This document shows, one piece after another, positions 52,164 through 60,446 of a stretch of 64,000 nt of DNA. The notes beneath the pieces were generated by a model. That model searched no databases. It saw only the letters and a list, made by a program, of their open reading frames with translations, and had not been told where the DNA came from. Origin of the DNA: Halioxenophilus aromaticivorans (lineage in GTDB: Bacteria; Pseudomonadota; Gammaproteobacteria; Pseudomonadales; Cellvibrionaceae); assembly GCF_042850945.1 (NCBI RefSeq), contig NZ_AP031496.1, forward strand, positions 5,766,001 to 5,830,000, read 5' to 3'. The translations under genes and the position numbers were made by a program. Positions within the stretch are counted from its first letter, which is position 1; each line of letters begins with the position of its first letter.

Positions 52164-55100
52164 CTATTGGATCAGTCGTTCGAAATCGCTTATTTCTAAA
52201 GGCTTGTTAAACAAAAATCCTTGAACATGGTCACAACTGTTGGTGGTTAACCAATCAAGCTGTTGTTGCGTTTCGACACCCTCAGCGACCACGCTCATTT
52301 TTAATGCCTTAGCTAACGACAAAATCGCCAAACATATCGATTCGTCGCTTTCATCTGTACCCAAACCATCCACAAAATCTTTGTCGATTTTAACTTCGCA
52401 CAGAGGTAGATTCTTCAAATACACGAGTGAAGAATAACCTGTGCCAAAATCGTCTACCGCGATACCAAAGCCGTTTTCACGTAGGGTCTCTAGGTTTTGT
52501 TTGGCAATCGGGCCGCGATCCATCATCGCCCCCTCGGTGACCTCAATTTTGAAATAATTGGCCGGCACTTGGTATCGCTGAATGATTTTGATCAATTGGC
52601 TAACAAAGTCCTCCCGCTGTATGACCCTGGCAGACACATTAAACGCCAAGGTAGGGATTGCATAGCCCAAGTTGTGCCAGCGTGCAGCAAGAGAAATAAT
52701 AGTCTCACACACAAAATTGGTTAGCTCTAGTATATTCCCGTTATTTTCCGCTAACGGAATAAATTCAGTAGGCGCTATATTGCCCAGAACGGGATCGTGC
52801 CAACGTAACAGCGCTTCCGCTCCCACTAATTTGGAGCTATCGCTGGTGGCGTATTGCGGTTGTAAAACCAAGCGGAACTGATTCTGCCGCAAACCATACC
52901 GCAACGAGCTCTCTAGATCAGATTGTCTCACCAAGGTGGCGCGCATCTCTTCGTGGAAGAACTGGTATTGATTGCGGCCCAATTCTTTTGCCCGATACAT
53001 AGCGGTGTCTGCATTTTTGAGCAACCCCAGTGCCGTAGATTCATCGTCGGGGAAGACTGAGATACCAATACTGGCAGAGGCAAATATTTTGCGTACGCCT
53101 GCGTCTATTGGATCTGATAAAACTTCCAATATGCGCTCGGCGATACTGTTTACATCAGCGACATTTAAATCGTTAATCAATACCGTAAACTCATCGCCAC
53201 CAAAACGCGCTACGGTATCCAAAGTACGCACCAAGCCAGATAATTTCTCCGACACCCCTCGCAAAAGTACATCGCCGACGTCATGACCTAGGGTGTCGTT
53301 GATAGATTTAAAGTCGTCTAAATCAATAAACATCACCGACACTGTACCTCCGCCACGCTCGTAACGAGCCAGGGAATTTTGCAACCGATCCATAAACAAG
53401 CTTCGATTAGGTAAGCCTGTAAGTGAATCATGGGTGGCCAGAAATTCCACCTTACGCTGCGAATCCTTAAGGTTACTGATATCCGAGAACACTGCTATGT
53501 AATACTGCCGCTTGCCGTCGCCGTCAGCAATCTCATTAATGGTGATCCACTCTGGGTATTTATCGCCATTTTTACGTTGGCACTCGATCTCGCCCTGCCA
53601 TTGGCCTACATCGTTAATTCGCTCCAAAGCTTTACGGTAAATCACTTCACTGCTGGAACCTGTGCTAAATAAAACATCCATGCTTTTACCAATAACTTCA
53701 TCGGGTAGATACCCAGTGATTACGGTAAACGCATCGTTGATAGAAGTAATGGTACGTTGTAGGTCGGCCACTACAATGGCTTCTCCAGCTTGTTGGTAAA
53801 CCTGCGCCGCAATTTTAAGTTTGTCTTCCACCATTTTTTTATCAGTGATGTCTTCGGTTTCAGTAATAATACTGGCCGGCTTACCACTGGCATTACGCAA
53901 CACTTGACGGCGTGTGCGGTATATTTTATTGGAAGCGCTAGTGTTAAGCCGGCTTTCGGATTCAACAACATCCAAAGAAGCTAAAGCGCGTAAATCGTTA
54001 GACCAAACATCGGATGCGTAGGTGTCCGGAAATAAATCAAAATCGGTTTTATCTATGTAGTCGTTACTGTCGATATTAAACTCTTTAATAAATGCTTTGT
54101 TGGCAAATTGGTACTTACCGGCCATGGTTTTCATGGCGATTTGCACCGTGGTATTTTGCATTATTAATTGAAGCTTGTTTTCAGACTCGTACAGTTTTTG
54201 CTCAATTTCTCGCACATTGGAGACATCGGTTATGGTAACAGCGATAAACGCTACTTCGTCGGAATCATTTAATGCCGGGTTGAGCACAATCTTGTAAGCA
54301 CTATTATCGGTGGATATGTATTTTTCGGCTTTATTTTTAGTTTCTATAACACCTTCAATTAGATTGATTAAGCCACGCAGGTAGGGCGGTGCGTTAAGCT
54401 GGGTAATTTGCACCATACTGTAATTACCATTGATAGAATACAATTTACGTGCGCCAAAGTTCATGCGGGTGATATTGAGTTTTCTATCCACCATTAAGAA
54501 GGCAGCTTCAAACGAATCGTATAGGTGCTGGTATTCATTATTTAGCTTGGTGAGCTCTCGTGTTTTAGCATTAAGTTGTTCATTTAAGCTCAGCAGCTCT
54601 TCGTTAGTAGCTTGCAACTCCTCATTGGTGGCCTCCATTTCTTCGTTGGCCGCTTGCAGCTCTTCGTTTGACGCTTGGGCCTCTTCGTTCAGTGACTGCA
54701 TCTCTTCGTTGGCGGTGGCCAACTCTTCAATCAGTGTGTGCAGTTGTTCACGCGTTGCTGATAATTCGTTATTGTAACTGTTCTCATCGGATTCGCCTTT
54801 TACAAGTAGATCCGGCGGGTTAGCATCGGTGATCAGCAACAATACTTGGTCATCTAAGCGGGAGTTCGGGTGCGATAGAGACACCCGGCAGTGTTTATCG
54901 CCCACCGGGATGGGGCCGTATTCTTGTACTTCCGTGGACTTATTTAATTTATAAAGTGCGGTGAGTACGACGCTTTTTAGCTCGGGTATGATGGCTTCGA
55001 TAACGTTATGGGTGCGTCTACCCTGCCGTAGCATTAAGTACTCGTCCGCCGCGCCGGAAACCTGGCTTATATCGCCGTCTTTGTTCATCATAGCGGCGGC

Positions 55101-56615
55101 TGCGTTAAAGTGTTTGGTAACCGCCCTAAGTAATACCTCCGGCGGATAGCTTTTAGATTTGTCTTTCTTGGGTTTTCGTCGTACGGCGAAATTTTCTTTT
55201 TGTACCGTATTGGTTAACGCTTTTTCAAATACTCTTGCCTTGGCATCGATGGGCTTGTAGAGTTTATCCACCACGGCGATACTCTCGGATTTACCCAAAA
55301 ATAAAAGGCCATGGTCTTTTAACGAATAATGGAATCTGTTTAACGCTTTGTTTTGTAGAAATGACTCTAAATAAATTAAAACATTGCGACAGGTGATTAA
55401 ATCCATGTGTAGGAAGGGCGGATCATCCAGCATATTGTGGCGCGTAAATATCACACAGTCTCTTATCTCTTTATTTACAATGTAATAACCGTCTTTGAGT
55501 GAACGAAAATATCGGGTTTGGTATTTCTCAGGTAGGGCTTTAATAGCTTCTTCCGAATAGACACCCTTACGGGCGATTTCCAAGGCGTCTTCTAGTAGGT
55601 CTGACGCAAATATCGATAGCGAAACGCCGGATAAGTCCGCATCCCGCATTATTTCTTTGAATAGAATCGTTAAGCTGTAGGCTTCTTCTCCGGTAGCGCA
55701 GCCAGCAACCCACACTCTGATATCGTCTTCGTCTTTAACCTTGTCAACCAATGTCTCCAACGACTTGCGCAGTACATTAAAAGCCGCGCGGTCACGAAAA
55801 AATGAGGTTACCGAAACCAATAAATCGTTGGACAGCTTTTCTACTTCGTTTTCGTTAACCTTCAAAAAGTCGACGTAGGCTGATATCTCTTCAATACCCA
55901 GATGGACCATGCGGCGTCGCACTCGGCGCGATATGGTGCCGGGCTTGTAGCCAGTGAGATCCACTTGGCCCAGTGTATTAATGCATTCAATAATTTGGTT
56001 TAAATCCGACCCGTTGTAACTAGCGTCTGCGTCTACCACATAGTTATCTGTGGTTTCCATAAGCCGGTAGGCGATTTCTTCTGGGGGTAAAATGTTATCC
56101 GTCAGCTCCATTTCCTGGGCTGATAGGGGCATACCGGAATACTTAGCAGAGCCGGGCTCTTGAATAAAACATTGGCCGCCGGCATCGTGCAACGCTTTTA
56201 GACCATCGGAGCCGTCGTTACCGGTGCCAGATAACACCACACCTACTGATATTTCTGGTTGTTCTTCAGCAAGGGATTTAAAAAAGGCATTAATACAGGG
56301 CAGGGGAGTTCGCTCTTGGGGCGGATCCATAAGCATGATACGGCCATAACGAAACACGGCATTTCTGTTTGGTGGCACCACATACACTCGGCCAGGTACG
56401 GGCTTGGTGCGGTTTTTTATTGGCTCTACTACAAGTAAGGTTTCCCTGGCGAGTAAATCGGGTAATAGCGTAGTGTGCTTGGGTGACATATGTTGTAGCA
56501 CCACCACAGCAAACTTGATATCTGGTCGGAGCACGGACAAAAATTGCTTGGTAGGCTCTAAGCCACCTGCGGACGCACCCACGCCCACTAAGGGTACCGG
56601 TTTATGTTCAGCCAT
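52164..56615 (-). CDS. Giant CheB-CheR-PAS-GGDEF-EAL signalling protein
   Basis: A 1483-residue cytoplasmic protein. CheB methylesterase (1-185) has catalytic S15, H42 and D134. CheR methyltransferase (205-470) has the SAM site VWVAGCATGEEAYS. An NEE-rich coiled coil lies at about 615-695 (repeats of the type NEELQATNEE). Two or three PAS domains (700-1045) follow. GGDEF (1139-1143) has an I-site RTLD at 1130-1133, and EAL follows with EALLRW at 1267. All motifs look catalytically intact. CheB-CheR-PAS fusions are known, often with a kinase or GGDEF output. Here both c-di-GMP enzymes are attached. It heads a two-gene unit with the phytochrome core. Confidence 0.94.
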   Translation of the reverse strand: MAEHKPVPLVGVGASAGGLEPTKQFLSVLRPDIKFAVVVLQHMSPKHTTLLPDLLARETLLVVEPIKNRTKPVPGRVYVVPPNRNAVFRYGRIMLMDPPQERTPLPCINAFFKSLAEEQPEISVGVVLSGTGNDGSDGLKALHDAGGQCFIQEPGSAKYSGMPLSAQEMELTDNILPPEEIAYRLMETTDNYVVDADASYNGSDLNQIIECINTLGQVDLTGYKPGTISRRVRRRMVHLGIEEISAYVDFLKVNENEVEKLSNDLLVSVTSFFRDRAAFNVLRKSLETLVDKVKDEDDIRVWVAGCATGEEAYSLTILFKEIMRDADLSGVSLSIFASDLLEDALEIARKGVYSEEAIKALPEKYQTRYFRSLKDGYYIVNKEIRDCVIFTRHNMLDDPPFLHMDLITCRNVLIYLESFLQNKALNRFHYSLKDHGLLFLGKSESIAVVDKLYKPIDAKARVFEKALTNTVQKENFAVRRKPKKDKSKSYPPEVLLRAVTKHFNAAAAMMNKDGDISQVSGAADEYLMLRQGRRTHNVIEAIIPELKSVVLTALYKLNKSTEVQEYGPIPVGDKHCRVSLSHPNSRLDDQVLLLITDANPPDLLVKGESDENSYNNELSATREQLHTLIEELATANEEMQSLNEEAQASNEELQAANEEMEATNEELQATNEELLSLNEQLNAKTRELTKLNNEYQHLYDSFEAAFLMVDRKLNITRMNFGARKLYSINGNYSMVQITQLNAPPYLRGLINLIEGVIETKNKAEKYISTDNSAYKIVLNPALNDSDEVAFIAVTITDVSNVREIEQKLYESENKLQLIMQNTTVQIAMKTMAGKYQFANKAFIKEFNIDSNDYIDKTDFDLFPDTYASDVWSNDLRALASLDVVESESRLNTSASNKIYRTRRQVLRNASGKPASIITETEDITDKKMVEDKLKIAAQVYQQAGEAIVVADLQRTITSINDAFTVITGYLPDEVIGKSMDVLFSTGSSSEVIYRKALERINDVGQWQGEIECQRKNGDKYPEWITINEIADGDGKRQYYIAVFSDISNLKDSQRKVEFLATHDSLTGLPNRSLFMDRLQNSLARYERGGGTVSVMFIDLDDFKSINDTLGHDVGDVLLRGVSEKLSGLVRTLDTVARFGGDEFTVLINDLNVADVNSIAERILEVLSDPIDAGVRKIFASASIGISVFPDDESTALGLLKNADTAMYRAKELGRNQYQFFHEEMRATLVRQSDLESSLRYGLRQNQFRLVLQPQYATSDSSKLVGAEALLRWHDPVLGNIAPTEFIPLAENNGNILELTNFVCETIISLAARWHNLGYAIPTLAFNVSARVIQREDFVSQLIKIIQRYQVPANYFKIEVTEGAMMDRGPIAKQNLETLRENGFGIAVDDFGTGYSSLVYLKNLPLCEVKIDKDFVDGLGTDESDESICLAILSLAKALKMSVVAEGVETQQQLDWLTTNSCDHVQGFLFNKPLEISDFERLIQ

Positions 56616-56867
56616 CTTGGATCCTTTTCGGGATTTACTATCGGTAGGTCTTTGCCCGGTACCTCTGGGGCTCCATAGCCAGCAGAGCTGATATCGTTTT
56701 TATTCTGCCAGTGATTGTTATTATTACCTTATTTATTGCACTTCTGAACATTTATGTGAAGCCTTTAACGAAAATGGCGCGCCGTTCATTGTGACTAAAC
56801 TGACAGCCCGGCGTTATTGTATTTATTAGCGGGGCTTATATTGGTTGGTTTTCTTTATTTAATTATT

Positions 56868-57959
56868 TTAGGCAAAAAAATTGTTGGACAGCAGATGATA
56901 AATAAACGGATAGCCGGGTTTTAAAAAGCCCACTCGCTGACTTAATCCAATACACCGTGCTGGTGTGCTAGTGGCCATTTTTAATGCCGCGGCTGGGCTT
57001 ACTGCGGTAAACACAGCGCAATTCTTTACCGCCGCCTGCATGTCCAAACACGAGCCTGCGAGGGTGCCATCGGCCACAGTAAGTTTGCCATTGGCTTTTA
57101 CGATTTGTTGATCCTCAAAGCCAAAACGGATTTGCTCACTGCCCACATGGGCCATGGCATCGGTGACTAAATAGGCTCGCTCCTCACCCAGTGCTTTCAC
57201 CGCTGTTTTTATGGCAGCAGGATGCACATGATGGCCATCGGCAATGATACCGGCGTAAAGCGAGTCTGACGCCAGTGCTGCACCCACCATGCCCGGAGCC
57301 CTGCTTTGCAAAGCTGACATGGCATTAAACAGATGAGTAACAGACGTTGCCCCGGCCTCTATGGCCGCCAACGCAGTATCGTAATTGGTGTTGCTGTGGC
57401 CGAGGCTAACCGTCACGCCCTGACGAACAAGATCTTTAATCACATCCGGCGGTACGATTTCGGGCGCTAGGGTAACCATCACCTTGCCCAAAATTTTTTG
57501 TGTATACAGTGCCAAGTGTTTATCGGATAACCCCACAAAGCGCTGTTTATTGTGAATACCGGCCCGCTCTTTGCCCAGATGTGGGCCCTCAAAATGAACC
57601 CCTAAAACACCCGCCTTACCCTGATTGATGTAATCCGCCACCGCCTGGGCCGCAGCTTGTAATATGGGCCAGTCACTGGTGATTACGGTGGCGAGCAGGT
57701 GCCGAGTGCCGTAATTGAAATGAGCGTCTACCATGGCACTAAGGGTGGCTATGGTAGGCTCTTGGCAGAACAGTTTGCCGCCACCGCCATTGACCTGTAA
57801 ATCCACCAAGCCGGGCACCACTATGCCGGGTAACGGCGTATGGCCTTCGCCAGCCGGCTGCTCAGTGATTGAGGTAATAAAGCCGTTATCCACGATAATT
57901 TCCACCGAGGATAAAAACTCTTCGCCGTTAAATAGCGTTTCTGCCCAATAACTTAACAT
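56868..57959 (-). CDS. nagA: N-acetylglucosamine-6-phosphate deacetylase
   Basis: A 363-residue NagA. It removes acetate from GlcNAc-6-phosphate to give glucosamine-6-phosphate. Motifs are PGLVDLQVNGGGG, the metal glutamate in HFEGPHLGKERAG, SLGHSNTNYD and VTHLFNAMSAL with metal histidines. IIADGHHVHP and the catalytic aspartate in LVTDAMAHVG follow. It overlaps the kinase gene by 7 bases, consistent with coupled translation of two consecutive steps in GlcNAc use. The C-terminal tail is normal in length. No nagB is present in the window. Confidence 0.95.
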   Translation of the reverse strand: MLSYWAETLFNGEEFLSSVEIIVDNGFITSITEQPAGEGHTPLPGIVVPGLVDLQVNGGGGKLFCQEPTIATLSAMVDAHFNYGTRHLLATVITSDWPILQAAAQAVADYINQGKAGVLGVHFEGPHLGKERAGIHNKQRFVGLSDKHLALYTQKILGKVMVTLAPEIVPPDVIKDLVRQGVTVSLGHSNTNYDTALAAIEAGATSVTHLFNAMSALQSRAPGMVGAALASDSLYAGIIADGHHVHPAAIKTAVKALGEERAYLVTDAMAHVGSEQIRFGFEDQQIVKANGKLTVADGTLAGSCLDMQAAVKNCAVFTAVSPAAALKMATSTPARCIGLSQRVGFLKPGYPFIYHLLSNNFFA

Positions 57960-58840
57960 GGCTTAGCCTCGGCTACGTGCAGGTTTTTAGCCAATATAAT
58001 GGCGCCGGCCAAGGGGCTGGTACCGGGCGACGATAACGCCCGCTGTACCGCTGGTGATAAATAAGCTTGCAGTGCTTTGCTCATGCCGCCGGTAAGGGCA
58101 ACTCGGACGGCGCCCATGGATTGTACTCTGGCCACCAGTTTTTCGACGTAGTCACAGGCCTCTTGAATGATGGCGAGTGCCAATTCGGATTGTTCAGCAT
58201 ATTGGAACACCGTAGGCGCAAGGCTTGCGAATTGAGCCGGCACTGCTGCGCTGTAGTTTTCAAAAACCGACTCACCATCGTGGCACTGGATTTGGGATTG
58301 GACTGCCTTCAAAAACTTGCAGGCAGGTATCAAGCCATCAAACATTTGCAGTAAGTATTCAATACTCTGGGCACCCAACCACGCGCCGCTGGCTTGGTCG
58401 CCCAGGGTTAGGCCGTAACCGCCCAATTGTTGGTGCTGGCCAGCATGCTGTACAAAGGCCGCAGAGCCGGTACCAGTAATGATGATGGCGCCGTCTGCAC
58501 CGGCGTGAGCACCGGCGCAAGCAATGTGCATATCGCTGGTGATGTAGGTGTGTTCAAACGGCGATTGCCACCCGTCGATGCCACGCTGGCCACGGGCCAT
58601 ATTATATCCAGCCAAGCCTAAAACGCATTGGGTATGTTGGTAGTCTGCCAGGCTAAACTGGTCGCCTGCGGCGGCAATGGCCTGGTTTATTGCGGCCTCA
58701 ATATTAGCAAGGGCCCGGCCCGGTTCTGAGGCAAGGTTGGCAGGCCCGGTATTCGCAGCACCCAAAACTTCCCCTGCGCTGTTCTCCAGCCTCGCTCGGC
58801 AGGTAGAACCACCGCCATCTACGCCTAAAAAGAATGTCAT
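57953..58840 (-). CDS. nagK: BadF/BcrA-type N-acetylglucosamine kinase
   Basis: A 295-residue ASKHA-fold kinase from the ATG at 58840 (MTFFLGVDGGGSTCRARL), one base after the upstream stop codon (TAATATG). The phosphate-1 loop GVDGGGST and the nucleotide-binding IITGTGSAAF and ALTGGMS mark the BadF/BadG/BcrA/BcrD ATPase family. That family supplies GlcNAc kinases in Shewanella-like and related gammaproteobacteria. The overlap with nagA supports this substrate. A glucosamine kinase is the main alternative. It is the middle gene of a three-gene unit. Confidence 0.88.
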   Translation of the reverse strand: MTFFLGVDGGGSTCRARLENSAGEVLGAANTGPANLASEPGRALANIEAAINQAIAAAGDQFSLADYQHTQCVLGLAGYNMARGQRGIDGWQSPFEHTYITSDMHIACAGAHAGADGAIIITGTGSAAFVQHAGQHQQLGGYGLTLGDQASGAWLGAQSIEYLLQMFDGLIPACKFLKAVQSQIQCHDGESVFENYSAAVPAQFASLAPTVFQYAEQSELALAIIQEACDYVEKLVARVQSMGAVRVALTGGMSKALQAYLSPAVQRALSSPGTSPLAGAIILAKNLHVAEAKPC

Positions 58841-58841
58841 A

Positions 58842-59867
58842 TTAAAACTCTGCGCCGTGGGCGGTAAGAAACGCTTGCTGCGATTCAATTAAACCGTTGC
58901 GCTGGGCTCCGCGAAAGCTGGCGCCGCTAATGTGAGCATCGGCGTAGCCATGGCGAATAAACTCAGTGGCATTTAGCAAACAATGGTCTAACGTGGCCTG
59001 GGTTAAATCGCAGCCCATCAGCAGTACGCCGTCTAAATCGGCACCGGTTAAATCGGCTTGGTGTAGGTTGCTTTGCAGCAGGGATGAGTTGGACAAGTTA
59101 GCCTCACGCAGATTGGCCGCCGTAAAATTGCAGCCTTGCAGATTACAGTTTTTTAACTGCACTCCGCGAAGATCAGCGCCGGATAAATCTAAGCCAGACA
59201 AATCCAAGCTTAATAACACTTGGCCGTGATACTTTTTAAAATTGAGCGATTGGCGCAGCTTGGTTAACTCTTTAGTGGTTAAATTACCACTGACATAACG
59301 CTGCTCGAGTTGGTAATCGGCATTGTTGTGATAACCACCTCGCTCCCAAAAGCCCAGTTGATCCTGGGCGATAAACTCTATGTGTTTAAGCCATTTTAAA
59401 CTTTTATAAAAATACCGGCTAGGCGCAAAGGTGCGCACGGGAAACCCGTGTTGTGGTAACAGAGGTTGGCCGTTGATTTTGTGGGCCAGTATCAGGTTCT
59501 CTTGCAGGCACACCGCCAGTGGTAGCGATGTATCGTGGTTGCGATGCGAGTAGGCCACAAAGCGCACAAACTGCGTCTGCGGCGCAATGGCCAATGCGCT
59601 GAGCAAATCCTTAAACAGTACGCCTGTGAAGCTATCTTGTTGTCGGCTCCAGCGAGTGACGCAGTGAATATCGTGGGTCAGCTCGGTTTGCGGCATGGCC
59701 AGCAGATCGTCAAAACCGATCGTCTGGCCGTCATTGCCACCACCAGCGAGAGTAAGCCGCCAGTTTTGTTGGTTGAGCTCTTGGTTAGGCGCTTGCTCGC
59801 CAACCACGGGGAATTTTTGGGTGAGTTGCTGACGTGCCGGTAGTAGTCTATCCAAACCCATGGCCAT
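58842..59867 (-). CDS. Sulfite-oxidase-fold molybdopterin protein fused to pentapeptide repeats
   Basis: A 341-residue two-part protein. Residues 1-185 are a sulfite-oxidase-like (Oxidored_molyb) domain: the molybdenum-ligand cysteine is C69 in THDIHCVTRWSRQ, with HGFPVRTFAPSRYFYKSLKWLKHIEF and GFWERGGYHNNAD typical of soluble COG2041 oxidoreductases. Residues about 215-305 are pentapeptide repeats (for example LDLSGADLRGVQLKNC and ANLREANLSNSSLL), which fold as a right-handed beta-helix. No signal peptide is visible, so it is probably cytoplasmic. The stop is one base before the nagK start. The fusion and its place in a GlcNAc operon are unusual; the substrate is unknown. Confidence 0.88.
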   Translation of the reverse strand: MAMGLDRLLPARQQLTQKFPVVGEQAPNQELNQQNWRLTLAGGGNDGQTIGFDDLLAMPQTELTHDIHCVTRWSRQQDSFTGVLFKDLLSALAIAPQTQFVRFVAYSHRNHDTSLPLAVCLQENLILAHKINGQPLLPQHGFPVRTFAPSRYFYKSLKWLKHIEFIAQDQLGFWERGGYHNNADYQLEQRYVSGNLTTKELTKLRQSLNFKKYHGQVLLSLDLSGLDLSGADLRGVQLKNCNLQGCNFTAANLREANLSNSSLLQSNLHQADLTGADLDGVLLMGCDLTQATLDHCLLNATEFIRHGYADAHISGASFRGAQRNGLIESQQAFLTAHGAEF

Positions 59868-59943
59868 CTCCCAGCCAGCTTGGCGTACATTGCCCCGGGC
59901 GGGCTTGGTCTGCTACATTTACGATATTGATCGTCATTAATGG

Positions 59944-60366
59944 ATGGTGCCTAGTTTGCGCTCTTGGTTTGGCCGTTGTCTTGTTAGTACCCTGGTGATT
60001 GCGAGCCTTTTGCTGCAATCCTGGCTGGTGCACGCCTGTAACGAGCCCGCTAAAGCTCAGGCTGCTGCCGATAAGCATGCACACTCTTTAAGCGCGGATA
60101 CTACCACAGGCCATTGCCGCGATGGCGGCGTTGAGCCAAATCCCGTGGTTAATAGCGAACAACATCCGTCCGCTGATGATGCCTCGAAGGATTCAAAAGC
60201 CCCCTGTGATCATTGCGATCACGGCCACTGCAGCAAAGCACCCTCGGTAACCGCCAATGCCGCGCCGCAGGCGTTGATACGGCACTGCACTAGTTGCCTT
60301 AATGGCAACAGCCGATTGCCCAAAGCCCCCATCACCAACCTAGAACACCCACCCAAAGTCGCCTAG
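59944..60366 (+). CDS. His/Cys-rich exported small protein of the metal-efflux locus
   Basis: A 140-residue protein with a signal peptide (LVSTLVIASLLLQSWLVHA) and a mature part dense in metal-binding side chains: DKHAHSL, GHCRDGG, the cluster CDHCDHGHC near residues 88-96, and RHCTSCLNG. It stands 80 bases upstream of cusB in the same direction. It probably binds Cu, Ag, Zn or Co in the periplasm as part of the efflux system. I cannot assign it to a named family. The cluster with alternating Cys and His is the most striking feature. Confidence 0.8.
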   Translation: MVPSLRSWFGRCLVSTLVIASLLLQSWLVHACNEPAKAQAAADKHAHSLSADTTTGHCRDGGVEPNPVVNSEQHPSADDASKDSKAPCDHCDHGHCSKAPSVTANAAPQALIRHCTSCLNGNSRLPKAPITNLEHPPKVA

Positions 60367-60446
60367 CACAGGGCAAATCCGCCCTAATTTCGTATAAACC
60401 GGCCTTAATTTGGCCGAAATGCTTTCTTTTTAGTTGAGATTCTCCA

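Noticed and set aside
54590..54740. Apparent DNA repeat array
   Set aside because: The repetition is explained by the NEE-type coiled-coil codons of the CheB-CheR protein.
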